Positions 25,700 to 33,891 of a stretch of 64,000 nt of DNA are shown piece by piece. The DNA is taken from contig CAXBBM010000013.1 of the NCBI GenBank assembly GCA_963973915.1, positions 1 through 64,000 of the forward strand, written 5' to 3'. Each line of letters opens with the position of its first letter. Within the stretch, counting starts at the first letter, position 1. The notes beneath the pieces are model-generated. The model made no database searches, was not told where the DNA came from, and was given only the letters and a program-made list of their open reading frames with translations. A program made the position numbers and the translations under genes. The DNA comes from Polycyclovorans sp002706265 (lineage in GTDB: Bacteria > Pseudomonadota > Gammaproteobacteria > Nevskiales > Nevskiaceae).

Positions 25700-26023
25700 C
25701 TAGCGCAATGACACCTGCGGTACGACACGAAAGACCGCCCGCTGCGGCGGAGGGCTCAAGAGCGGCGTTACCGCGTGCAGGAGTTGAGATTGGTGGGCGC
25801 GGGCCATTACGAGGGCCGCAGCGCTGTCGGAAAAAATAATGAGCGTGTCTCCGCGTTGCCGAACCACGCGGAGTTGCAGAGCCCAAGCGGCATCGAAGTG
25901 GTGATGAATCTTGCGGGTGGCATCGGCATACCGGGCTGCGGTGTGCAGAAGCGCGGAGACCGGACTCGGTCGCTGCGCGAGCCACTGGCCAACAACAAAG
26001 CCTTCTGGGCGTCTGGAATTCAT
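25700..26023 (-). CDS. dciA: Replicative helicase loader DciA (DUF721)
   Basis: Predicted 107-residue DUF721 protein of the DciA family, which loads DnaB helicase in bacteria that lack DnaC. The region ADATRKIHHHFDAAWALQLR followed by RQRGDTLIIFSDSAAALVMA and the ARAHQSQLLHAV helix has the short KH-like DUF721 pattern. Its position between lpxC and the M23 gene, on the opposite strand, is the place DUF721 genes occupy in related gammaproteobacteria. The ATG (26021-26023 on the minus strand) overlaps the first possible ATG of the M23 gene; no clear Shine-Dalgarno is seen. Conservation of this family is low, so confidence is moderate. Confidence 0.72.
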   Translation of the reverse strand: MNSRRPEGFVVGQWLAQRPSPVSALLHTAARYADATRKIHHHFDAAWALQLRVVRQRGDTLIIFSDSAAALVMARAHQSQLLHAVTPLLSPPPQRAVFRVVPQVSLR

Positions 26024-26027
26024 GGTT

Positions 26028-26996
26028 ATGGAGATTATTGTCGTCAACCGGCGCGGTGGCCAGGTCCGGCCATTGTCACTCGGGCACACCGCGCTGAAGC
26101 GGGGCGCCATTGTCGCCGGTTTTCTGGTGGTGACGATGGTGCTGGCCGGGGGCTGGATCGGCGCCAAGATTGGGCAGATGGGCCTGGCGCATCCCGCCAC
26201 TGACGCGCGCGTGGCCGACAACTCGCTGGCGGCTCTGAGTCAATGGTCGGCGATTGTGGCCGACCAGGAAGATCGGCTTGCCGAACTCCAGCGCGAATCT
26301 GGCGAAGAAGCGCGCGCCCTGTCGCGGCGACTCGGCATGCTGCAGGCGCAGATCACCCGCCTGGAAGCGGCGGGCACCCGTCTGGCCGCGCTGTCGGGAC
26401 TGGATGCCGGCGAGTTCGATTTCCAGTCGCCGCCTGCGGTCGGTGGCCCCGAGGTGCCGGTGGATGATGAGGGCGGCGCGCCCTCCGCGACCGAATTGCA
26501 CGGCGCCCTGACGCAGACCGAAGCACAGATTCGTGACCGCGCCCGCCAACTGCGGGTGCTGGAAGACCTGCTGGTGGTCAGCCGCCAGCAGAAGGAAAGC
26601 CAGCCGCAGGGGCGTCCGGTGAAGTCCGGATTCGTGTCGTCCCTGTTCGGGCACCGGCGTGACCCCATCAGTGGTCGTCGCACCATTCATGAAGGAATCG
26701 ATTTCGCGGCCAACACCGGCACCGACATCTACACCGTGGGCAGCGGCATCGTCATCATGTCGGGGATGCTGGGCGCCTACGGGCGCGTGGTGGAGATCAA
26801 CCACGGCAACGGCTACGTCACGCGCTATGCCCACACCAGTGCCAATCTGGTGAAGGTGGGTGAGCGGGTGACCAAGGGGCAACTGATTGCGAAGGTTGGC
26901 ATGACCGGGCGCTCCACCGGGCCCCACCTGCATTTCGAGGTGTTCTACAACGGTCAGGTGGTCAACCCGCAGCGCTACATCCAGGCGGCCCGCTAG
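26028..26996 (+). CDS. M23-family peptidoglycan endopeptidase with membrane anchor and coiled coil
   Basis: Predicted 322-residue inner-membrane-anchored periplasmic protein. A transmembrane helix lies at about residues 26-48 (AIVAGFLVVTMVLAGGWIG), followed by a coiled-coil stretch (about 70-125), a second helix (about 155-195), and a LytM/M23 domain. Zinc ligands are visible in IHEGIDFAAN (HxxxD) and GPHLHFEVF (HxH). Such proteins cut peptidoglycan cross-links or act as regulators; an intact zinc site suggests a real endopeptidase. ATG at 26022 and 26028 are both possible. Similar genes sit between lpxC and secA in Pseudomonas and Xanthomonas relatives. Confidence 0.88.
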   Translation: MEIIVVNRRGGQVRPLSLGHTALKRGAIVAGFLVVTMVLAGGWIGAKIGQMGLAHPATDARVADNSLAALSQWSAIVADQEDRLAELQRESGEEARALSRRLGMLQAQITRLEAAGTRLAALSGLDAGEFDFQSPPAVGGPEVPVDDEGGAPSATELHGALTQTEAQIRDRARQLRVLEDLLVVSRQQKESQPQGRPVKSGFVSSLFGHRRDPISGRRTIHEGIDFAANTGTDIYTVGSGIVIMSGMLGAYGRVVEINHGNGYVTRYAHTSANLVKVGERVTKGQLIAKVGMTGRSTGPHLHFEVFYNGQVVNPQRYIQAAR

Positions 26997-27031
26997 GATT
27001 GGTGCGCCCGGCGGCCCTGACCTGACAGGCG

Positions 27032-27060
27032 TTGTCATCGGACCGCCTGGGGCATACTAC
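27032..27060 (+). promoter_or_regulatory. Candidate secA promoter
   Basis: TTGTCA (27032-27037) and TACTAC (27055-27060) are 17 bp apart, about 60 bp upstream of secA. The -35 matches five of six consensus positions; the -10 is weak. Confidence 0.4.
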
Positions 27061-27071
27061 GCGCCGATCTT

Positions 27072-27093
27072 GCGCGGCCGTTCATGGCCGCGC
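27072..27093 (+). other. Hairpin in the secA leader
   Basis: GCGCGGCC (27072-27079) and GGCCGCGC (27086-27093) form a perfect 8-bp stem with a six-base loop, 26 bases before the secA start. No T run follows. It might modulate secA translation or be the end of the M23 transcript. Confidence 0.5.
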
Positions 27094-27119
27094 CCCGACC
27101 TGACTAGTAAAGACGACGC

Positions 27120-29906
27120 ATGTTCAATCAGATGTTGGCGCGGGTGTTTGGCAGCCGGAATCAGCGTGTGGTCAAGCGCATGGCTTCGGGGGTCAAGGCC
27201 ACGGCGAGCTTCGAAGACGGCCTGAAAGGCCTGACCGACGAGGCGCTGCAGGCCCGCACCGAAGCCCTCAAGGCCCGGCTGGCAGAGGGCGCAACCCTGG
27301 ACCAGATTCAGCCCGAGGCCTTCGCCACCGTTCGCGAGGCGGCGCGCCGTGTGCTGGGCATGCGCCACTTCGATGTACAGATCATCGGCGGCACGGTGCT
27401 GCACCAGGGCAAGATCGCCGAAATGAAAACCGGCGAGGGCAAGACCCTTATGGCCACCCTGCCGGTCTATCTGAATGCCCTGTCCGGCAAGGGCGTGCAC
27501 GTGGTCACCGTCAACGACTACCTGGCCCGTCGTGACGCCGAGTGGATGGGGCGGCTCTACAATTTTCTGGGCATGAGCGTGGGGGTGGTGGTCGCGGGTC
27601 AGACGCAGGAGGAAAAGCGCGCCGCCTACGCCGCCGACATCACCTACGGCACCAACAACGAATTCGGTTTTGACTATCTGCGCGACAACATGGCGTTCTC
27701 GCTCAAGGACAAGGCGCAGCGCGGGCAGCATTTCGCCATCGTCGATGAAGTGGACTCCATCCTCATCGACGAGGCGCGTACGCCGCTCATCATCAGCGGC
27801 CCGACCGACGATGACCCGGCGCTGTGGGGCAAGCTCAACGCCGTGATCCCGCAGTTGACCCGCCAGGCCGAAGAAGACGGCGAGGGCGATTTCTGGGCCG
27901 ATGAAAAATCGCGCCAGGTGCACCTGTCCGAAGCCGGCATGGAGCACGTTGAAGACATCCTGCGCAACACCGGGCTGCTGGCCGAGGATGACGCCCTCTA
28001 CGACGCCACCAACATCGTGCTGGTGCATCACCTGAATGCCCTGTTGCGTGCCCACCATCTGTATCGCCGCGACGTGGAATACATCGTCCGCAACGGGCAG
28101 GTGGTGATCATCGACGAGTTCACCGGCCGCATGATGGCGGGCCGCCGCTGGTCCGATGGCCTGCACCAGGCGGTGGAGGCCAAGGAAGGCGTGCCGGTCC
28201 AGCAGGAAAACCAGACGCTGGCCAGCATCACCTTCCAGAATTATTTCCGGCTGTACAAGAAGCTGGCCGGCATGACCGGGACGGCCGACACCGAAGCCTT
28301 CGAGTTCCAGAGCATTTACGGCCTCGAAGTGGTGGTGGTGCCGACCAACAAGCCGATGAAGCGCATCGACCGCGGCGATCAGGTGTTCCTCAACGCTCAG
28401 GACAAGTTCGATGCGGTGATCAAGGACATCGTCGAAGCCAACGCCCGGCAGCAGCCGGTGCTGGTCGGAACGGCCAGCATCGAGAGTTCGGAGCTGCTGG
28501 ACAGAATGCTGGTCGAGCGCGGCATTCACCACGAAGTGCTCAACGCCAAGCAGCACGAGCGCGAGGCCGAGATCATCGCCCAGGCCGGCCGTCCGGGTGC
28601 GGTCACCATCGCCACCAACATGGCGGGTCGCGGCACCGACATCGTGCTCGGCGGCGCTCTGGAATCCGAGCTCGCCAAGCTGCCGGAGGACGATGTCGCC
28701 GCGCGGCAGCAGGCCCGGGCCGACTGGCAGCAGCGCCATGATGCGGTGATTCAGTCCGGTGGCCTGTTGGTCGTCGGCTCGGAGCGGCATGAATCACGCC
28801 GCATCGACAACCAGTTGCGCGGTCGCTCCGGCCGTCAGGGCGACCCCGGCGAGACGCGGTTCTACCTGTCGGTGGACGACACGCTGATGCGCATCTTCAC
28901 GCCGCCGCGGATGCGCGCCATGCTCAAGAATCTGGGCCTGGAGCCCGGTGAGGCGATCGAGCACCGCTGGGTGACGCGGGCCATTGAAACCGCGCAGCGC
29001 AAGGTCGAAAGCCACAACTTCGACATGCGTAAAAATTTGCTGGAGTACGACAACGTCGCCAACGACCAGCGCAAGGTGGTGTACGAACTGCGCGACCAGT
29101 TGATGGGCGCCGACAAGGTGACCGGCCTGGTCGAATCGATCCGGCCCGACGTGGTCACCGCGCTGGTCGATGCCTACATTCCGCCGCAGTCGGTGGAGTC
29201 GATGTGGAACGTGCCCGGGCTCGAAGAAGCGCTGAAACGCGACCTGGCCCTCGACCTGCCGATACAGCGCTGGCTCGATGAAGACGAGGCGCTCAACGAG
29301 ACCAAGCTGCGCAGCAAACTGCTGGCTCTGGTGGCAGAGGCCTACGCGGCCAAGAAGGCCTCGGTGGGCGACTCGGTGCTGGAGCATTTCGAAAAGGCGA
29401 TCATGCTGCAGACCCTGGACCAGTTCTGGCGCGAGCATCTGGCCGCCATGGACTACCTGCGCCTGGGCATCCACCTGCGCGGCTATGCGCAGAAGGACCC
29501 CAAGCAGGAATACAAGCGCGAAGCCTTTGGCATGTTCAGCGAGCTGCTGGCGCGCTTCAAGTTCGAAGTCACCAGCCTGCTGGCGCGGGTGCGCATCCAG
29601 ACCGAGGCCGAGGTCGAAGCGGTCGAGGCGCAGCGCCGCCGCAACACCGAAGCCCTGGCCAACCGCATGCAGGCCCAGCACGCTGAACCCACGGCGCTGC
29701 CGCCCAGCACGCCGGCGCCCGAACAGGCACCGCCGGCAAGCGTCGCCCCCGCCCCGTCGGGCGGCAGGCCACTGAATCCACCGCGCGCCGCGCCGCCCCC
29801 CTTGAAGCCGGCAACGGTGATGCGGGACATGCCCAAGGTGGGCCGCAACGACCCTTGCCCCTGCGGCAGCGGCAAAAAGTACAAGCAGTGCCACGGCCAA
29901 CTCTGA
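27120..29906 (+). CDS. secA: Preprotein translocase ATPase SecA
   Basis: Motor ATPase that pushes unfolded preproteins through SecYEG. The 928-residue product has Walker A MKTGEGKTLMATLP, VNDYLARRDAEWMG, the Walker B region IVDEVDSILIDEARTPLIISG in two adjacent motifs, TNMAGRGTDIVLGG and LRGRSGRQGDPGE in the second helicase half, the helical scaffold, a Pro/Ala-rich linker (about 870-905) and a C-terminal zinc finger CPCGSGKKYKQCH that binds SecB and lipids. Length is normal for proteobacteria. No secM-like gene precedes it. Confidence 0.98.
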   Translation: MFNQMLARVFGSRNQRVVKRMASGVKATASFEDGLKGLTDEALQARTEALKARLAEGATLDQIQPEAFATVREAARRVLGMRHFDVQIIGGTVLHQGKIAEMKTGEGKTLMATLPVYLNALSGKGVHVVTVNDYLARRDAEWMGRLYNFLGMSVGVVVAGQTQEEKRAAYAADITYGTNNEFGFDYLRDNMAFSLKDKAQRGQHFAIVDEVDSILIDEARTPLIISGPTDDDPALWGKLNAVIPQLTRQAEEDGEGDFWADEKSRQVHLSEAGMEHVEDILRNTGLLAEDDALYDATNIVLVHHLNALLRAHHLYRRDVEYIVRNGQVVIIDEFTGRMMAGRRWSDGLHQAVEAKEGVPVQQENQTLASITFQNYFRLYKKLAGMTGTADTEAFEFQSIYGLEVVVVPTNKPMKRIDRGDQVFLNAQDKFDAVIKDIVEANARQQPVLVGTASIESSELLDRMLVERGIHHEVLNAKQHEREAEIIAQAGRPGAVTIATNMAGRGTDIVLGGALESELAKLPEDDVAARQQARADWQQRHDAVIQSGGLLVVGSERHESRRIDNQLRGRSGRQGDPGETRFYLSVDDTLMRIFTPPRMRAMLKNLGLEPGEAIEHRWVTRAIETAQRKVESHNFDMRKNLLEYDNVANDQRKVVYELRDQLMGADKVTGLVESIRPDVVTALVDAYIPPQSVESMWNVPGLEEALKRDLALDLPIQRWLDEDEALNETKLRSKLLALVAEAYAAKKASVGDSVLEHFEKAIMLQTLDQFWREHLAAMDYLRLGIHLRGYAQKDPKQEYKREAFGMFSELLARFKFEVTSLLARVRIQTEAEVEAVEAQRRRNTEALANRMQAQHAEPTALPPSTPAPEQAPPASVAPAPSGGRPLNPPRAAPPPLKPATVMRDMPKVGRNDPCPCGSGKKYKQCHGQL

Positions 29907-29981
29907 TCCGGATGGTGCGGGCGTAGGCAGCGCGCGCGGGCTTCGGTAAGCTCGCGGCCCCTCATTCGTGTGGTGTCCGCC

Positions 29982-31205
29982 ATGGCCGTGAACCTGCTCG
30001 CTCCTGCCGATCTGCTCCCTGTCGCCGGCGTGTCGCTGGGCGTTGCATCTGCGGCGATCAAGAAGGCGGGCCGCGACGATCTGCTGGTGATGTGCTTTGC
30101 GCCCGGCACGGTCGCAGGCGGTGTCTTCACCCAGAACGCCTTTGCGGCGGCCCCCGTGCACCTGTGCCGCACGCGGCTGGCCAGCGGCGCCGGTCGCCTG
30201 CGCGCACTGCTGATCAACAGCGGCAATGCCAATGCCGCCACCGGCGATGGCGGTGCCGAAGACGCGGCAACCCTGACCCACGCCCTGGCCGCACAACTCG
30301 GCTGCGAGTCGGCGCAGGTGTGGCCCTTCTCCACCGGCGTGATCGGCGTGCGGCTGCCGGTGGCACGCATGCGCGACGCCCTGCCGCGCGCCCTTGCCGC
30401 CGCCGACCCCGGGCACTGGGCAGCCGCCGCGACCGCGATCATGACCACCGACACCGTGCCCAAGGGCCTGTCGCGGCGGGTCGAGACCACGCGCGGACCG
30501 GTCACGGTCACCGGCATCGCCAAGGGCGTGGGCATGATCTATCCCAACATGGCGACCCTGCTCGCGGTGGTGGCCACCGATGCGCCGATGGACGCCGATG
30601 CGGTGCAGGCTCTGACGCGCGAGGCGGCGGATCGCTCGTTCAACTGCGTTACCGTCGACAGCGACACCTCGACCAACGACAGCTTCGTGATCGCCGCCAC
30701 CGGGGCGGTTGGCGGTGCGCCGTTTGCCGAGGGCAGTGCCGACGCCCTGGCCGTCCGTGAGGCGATTTTCGAGGTCTGCGAAACCCTGGCCCAGGCCATC
30801 GCCCGCGACGGGGAGGGCGCCACCCGCTTCGTGACCATCGACGTGGCATGCGCCCGCAGCCGCGACGAGGCCCGTCAGGTGGCGATGTCGATCGCCAACT
30901 CGCCCTTGGTCAAGACCGCGCTGTTTGCCGGTGACGCCAACTGGGGGCGGCTGGTCATGGCCATTGGCAAGGCCGGCGTCGAGGGCCTTGATCCCGCCGG
31001 CGTCGATCTGCGGCTTGATGACGTTGCGCTGCTGGCCGGTGGACAGCCGCATCCCGACTACACCGAGGCGGCGGGCACCGCCGTGCTGGCCCAGGCGGCC
31101 TACACCATCACCGTGTCGCTGGGGCGCGGCGACGCGTCGATTCGCTGCTGGACCTGCGATTTCAGCTACGACTACGTGAAGATCAACGCCGAATACCGCA
31201 CCTGA
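29982..31205 (+). CDS. argJ: Bifunctional ornithine acetyltransferase/N-acetylglutamate synthase ArgJ
   Basis: Recycles the acetyl group between N-acetylornithine and glutamate in arginine synthesis and, when bifunctional, also makes N-acetylglutamate from acetyl-CoA. The 407-residue proenzyme contains the self-cleavage site MIYPNMATLLAVVATDA, in which the threonine becomes the catalytic nucleophile of the beta chain, plus NSGNANAATG, VDSDTSTNDSF and GDANWGRLVMAIGKAG. An in-frame GTG at 29970 is an alternative start. The stop shares bases with the next gene (TGATG). Confidence 0.96.
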   Translation: MAVNLLAPADLLPVAGVSLGVASAAIKKAGRDDLLVMCFAPGTVAGGVFTQNAFAAAPVHLCRTRLASGAGRLRALLINSGNANAATGDGGAEDAATLTHALAAQLGCESAQVWPFSTGVIGVRLPVARMRDALPRALAAADPGHWAAAATAIMTTDTVPKGLSRRVETTRGPVTVTGIAKGVGMIYPNMATLLAVVATDAPMDADAVQALTREAADRSFNCVTVDSDTSTNDSFVIAATGAVGGAPFAEGSADALAVREAIFEVCETLAQAIARDGEGATRFVTIDVACARSRDEARQVAMSIANSPLVKTALFAGDANWGRLVMAIGKAGVEGLDPAGVDLRLDDVALLAGGQPHPDYTEAAGTAVLAQAAYTITVSLGRGDASIRCWTCDFSYDYVKINAEYRT

Positions 31206-32155
31206 TGGACGCGGCTGCCGATCGACGGCCGCTGATCGAGGTGGCGTGCGGCGTGGTGCTGAACCGCGGCGGCGAGGTGCTGATGGCGCAGCGCCCCAGC
31301 GGCAAGATTGCCGCCGGCTACTGGGAGTTTCCCGGCGGCAAGATCGAAGCCGGCGAAAGTGCGGCAACGGCGCTGGCCCGCGAGCTTGACGAGGAGCTCG
31401 GCATCCAGCTCGGCAGCAGCGTGCCGCTGATCGACTTCGTGCAGCCCTACACCGACCGGCGCGTGCGCCTGGCCACCGCCTGGGTGCACGACTACCTGGG
31501 CACGCCGGCGGGCCGCGAAGGGCAAGCCCTGGCCTGGGCCCGGCCCGACCGTCTGCTGCACCTGAGCCCGCAGTTGCCCAGCGTCGCGCCGATTCTGGCT
31601 GCGCTGCGCTGGCCCCGGTGCTATGCGATCACGCCCGCCGTGCCGTGGGGTGCTGCCGTGCCCCGGCCGCTGAACCTGCCGCTGGGCAGCCTGATTCGCC
31701 TGCGCCAGCCGCAGTGGCCGGACGCTGCCTACGAACAGGCCGCCGACGCCTGGGTGGCGACGCAGCGCGCCGCCGGGTATCAGCCGGTGCTCGATCGCGA
31801 CCCGCAGCACGCCGCCGCGCTGGAGACCGTGTTCCACGCCCCCGAGGCATTCTGGCGCGCCCGCCCGCTGGGCACCGCGGCACCGCGGCGCTGCATCGCC
31901 TCGGTGCACGATGCCGAAGGGGGCAGGGCCGCGCGGGCGTGGGGCGCGCAGGCGCTGCTGCTGGGCCAGGTCGAGGCCACGCCGAGTCATGCCGGGGGCG
32001 CGGCGCCGCTGGGCTGGCCGGCGTGGTCGTCGATTGCGCGGGCGGCGGGCATGCGGGTCTATGCCATTGGCGGGCTGGCGCCAGACCGGCTTGCCACCGC
32101 CCTGGCGCACGGCGCCCACGGCATTGCCGCGATACGAGGTTGGGGTTGGGTCTGA
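31205..32155 (+). CDS. mutT: MutT-type Nudix hydrolase fused to a thiamine-phosphate-synthase-like domain
   Basis: The first ~130 residues are an 8-oxo-dGTP diphosphatase of the MutT type, which removes oxidised guanine nucleotides. The Nudix box is complete: G45, E51, R59-E60-L61, E63-E64 and G66 in GGKIEAGESAATALARELDE and the following ELGI. The C-terminal ~185 residues resemble the ThiE/TenI barrel (CYAITPAVPWG... LLLGQVEATPSHAGG... VYAIGGLAPD), but the phosphate and metal residues expected of a working thiamine-phosphate synthase are not obvious, so catalysis there is doubtful. This fusion is known in gammaproteobacteria. Starts within the argJ stop codon. Confidence 0.9.
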   Translation: MDAAADRRPLIEVACGVVLNRGGEVLMAQRPSGKIAAGYWEFPGGKIEAGESAATALARELDEELGIQLGSSVPLIDFVQPYTDRRVRLATAWVHDYLGTPAGREGQALAWARPDRLLHLSPQLPSVAPILAALRWPRCYAITPAVPWGAAVPRPLNLPLGSLIRLRQPQWPDAAYEQAADAWVATQRAAGYQPVLDRDPQHAAALETVFHAPEAFWRARPLGTAAPRRCIASVHDAEGGRAARAWGAQALLLGQVEATPSHAGGAAPLGWPAWSSIARAAGMRVYAIGGLAPDRLATALAHGAHGIAAIRGWGWV

Positions 32156-32244
32156 GGTTGGGTCTGCGCCCGCGCCCGCGCCCGCGTTGAGTGCAAGGCC
32201 AGGTTTGCGCAACCACGGACGTTCAGGCGATGGGGCGTGAGGGC
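32156..32244. other. Short intergenic region with GCCCGC simple repeats
   Basis: The convergent gap between the Nudix gene and yacG holds a duplicated GGTTGGGTCTG motif (about 32143-32167) and a GCGCCC triple repeat (about 32166-32189). No clear terminator hairpin is seen. Confidence 0.4.
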
Positions 32245-32439
32245 TCAGTCCGCAGGGTCAAACGGGTCGCCCGGCAGGGGCTCGATCACCTGATGGCGTT
32301 CGGCAAACCAGTCGCCCAGATCGATGAGCTTGCAGCGCTCGCTGCAGAACGGACGCCAGGCGTTCTGGGTGTCGAGACGGCTCGACGTGCCGCACTGGGG
32401 GCATCGCCCCAGGCGGGGCACTGCTTTCACCTCGCTCAC
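32245..32439 (-). CDS. yacG: DNA gyrase inhibitor / zinc-binding protein YacG
   Basis: Small zinc-finger protein of 64 residues (E. coli YacG has 65) that binds gyrase and protects it from inhibitors. The four zinc ligands are C13 and C16 in RCPQCG and C32 and C36 in FCSERCK, followed by the conserved LIDLGDWFAERH. The GTG start (32437-32439 on the minus strand) overlaps the zapD stop as GTGA; the longer upstream frame is zapD antisense. The coaE-zapD-yacG order is conserved in gammaproteobacteria. Confidence 0.95.
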   Translation of the reverse strand: MSEVKAVPRLGRCPQCGTSSRLDTQNAWRPFCSERCKLIDLGDWFAERHQVIEPLPGDPFDPAD

Positions 32440-33212
32440 AGGGTGCAGCACTGCATCAGGAACGGCACGTCCACGCCGAGCTGCGTCGCGCGGTCTTTCA
32501 CCGAGGCCACGGTCATGAAGCGGATGCTGAAGCGATGGCGGCTGGCGCTGATCTCCGGGAAGGTCGCGATCGACCGTGGCACATGGGCGCGCAGCAGGTG
32601 ACACGGCCCGTTGGGCATGTGGATGTGCATGCCCTTGATGGCGGTGACGCGCTCGGTCTCGCGGCTTTCGCGCAGCAGCCGCAGGTAGAGCGCGATGGCC
32701 TGCTCGAACGGGATCATGTCGGCGGCCCAGGTGTCGAGGTCCTGCTCTTGCAGGTGCCGGGGCTGAGACAGCCAGAAATGCAAGGTGGGCAGGTCGAATC
32801 CGCAGGTGCCGCCCGGCATGGCATAGCGGTTGGCCACGGTGGTCAGGAAGTCGCTCTCGCGCAACAGGTTGCTGGCGAAGTGGTTGGCCAGCCCTTTCAG
32901 GCCACGAATGGCGCTGTTGATGCCATCGAGCGTCTCGATCAAGGCGTCCTGATCCACGCCGGGGCGTTTTGACAGCAGCGTCAGCGAGGCCTTTTGCTCG
33001 GTGAGCTCCTTGAGCAGGTCGGTTTTCAGATCGGACCGGGACATCACCGCCAGCAGGTCGAGCAGCACGTGCAGGGTGCTGCGCACGCCGAACTCGGTTT
33101 CATCGCGGCGGTGATGGCGGCGCTGCGCCAGTAGAAACTCCAGACGCAGAAAAATGCGCACGCGCTCGGTGAGCGGTTGCTCGAAAATGACGAAATCGTC
33201 TGAACTCGACAC
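32436..33212 (-). CDS. zapD: Cell division protein ZapD
   Basis: Cytoplasmic FtsZ-binding protein that bundles protofilaments by contacting the FtsZ C-terminal peptide. The 258-residue product aligns by eye with E. coli ZapD from its start: FVIFEQPLTERVRIFLRLEF here versus the VLFEHPLNEKMRTWLRIEF of the family. Later features are GTCGFDLPTLHFWLSQP and the strand-rich C-terminal part. The GTG at 33212 is preferred because it gives a family-like N terminus and has AGG six bases upstream; an ATG at 33263, next to the coaE stop, would add 17 non-conserved residues. Overlaps yacG by GTGA. Confidence 0.9.
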   Translation of the reverse strand: MSSSDDFVIFEQPLTERVRIFLRLEFLLAQRRHHRRDETEFGVRSTLHVLLDLLAVMSRSDLKTDLLKELTEQKASLTLLSKRPGVDQDALIETLDGINSAIRGLKGLANHFASNLLRESDFLTTVANRYAMPGGTCGFDLPTLHFWLSQPRHLQEQDLDTWAADMIPFEQAIALYLRLLRESRETERVTAIKGMHIHMPNGPCHLLRAHVPRSIATFPEISASRHRFSIRFMTVASVKDRATQLGVDVPFLMQCCTL

Positions 33213-33264
33213 AGCAGACCTGGTTACGACCGACCCCGGATTGTGACCACTCCCCTGTCTCATT

Positions 33265-33891
33265 TCAAACGGCATCATCGTTCCGCCATTTCGTCAGAAA
33301 TTGCTGATGCCAGTCGGCGACCTGTGCCTGCAGCGCTTCGAGTGAACCACTGTTGTCGATCAGGCCGTGCGCGGCGGCGCGACGGGCATCGCGGCTGGAC
33401 TGGGCCGCCAGCATCTGCCGCGCCAGGGTTTCGTCGATGCCGTCACGCGCGCGCAGGCGCTCGATCTGCACGGCTTCGCTGACATCGACCACCAGAATGA
33501 AGTCGGCGCGCGCGCGGAAGCGGCTCTCCAGCAGGATGGCGACCGACAGAACGGCGTAGGGCGCCGCCGCCTGGGCGCGACACCACTGGTCCATGGCCTC
33601 GCCGATCAGTGGGTGGGTCAGGGCCTCCAGACGCGTGCGCTCGGCGGGGTGGGCAAACACGCGCTCGCGCATCCGGCGTCGGTCCAGTTGCCCGTCCGCC
33701 GTCAGAAAGTCGGCGCCGAACGCCTCGATGACCGCCGCCAGACCGGCACTGCCGGGCGCCACCACCTGGCGGGCGACCTGGTCGGCGTCAAGCACCGGCA
33801 CGCCCAGCGCCCGGAACGCCGCTTCAGCCGACGACTTGCCGCTGGCAATGCCGCCGGTAAGGCCGACGATGGGGGGGGTGGTGCGGCTCAC
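33265..33891 (-). CDS. coaE: Dephospho-CoA kinase CoaE
   Basis: Catalyses the last step of coenzyme A synthesis, phosphorylating the 3'-hydroxyl of dephospho-CoA. The 208-residue product has the P-loop GLTGGIASGKSSA at the N terminus, LDADQVARQVVAPGSAG, the HPLIGEAMDQW region and the C-terminal SSRDARRAAAHGLIDNSGS typical of the family. The GTG start (33889-33891 on the minus strand) overlaps the pilD stop as GTGA, so it is coupled to the pilus genes. Confidence 0.96.
   Translation of the reverse strand: MSRTTPPIVGLTGGIASGKSSAEAAFRALGVPVLDADQVARQVVAPGSAGLAAVIEAFGADFLTADGQLDRRRMRERVFAHPAERTRLEALTHPLIGEAMDQWCRAQAAAPYAVLSVAILLESRFRARADFILVVDVSEAVQIERLRARDGIDETLARQMLAAQSSRDARRAAAHGLIDNSGSLEALQAQVADWHQQFLTKWRNDDAV

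Noticed and set aside
27057..28790. 577-codon antisense frame inside secA
   Set aside because: Complete overlap with a certain gene and no domain.
28794..31367. 857-codon open frame antisense to secA and argJ
   Set aside because: Its composition is that of a shadow frame in high-GC DNA, and both genes on the other strand are certain.
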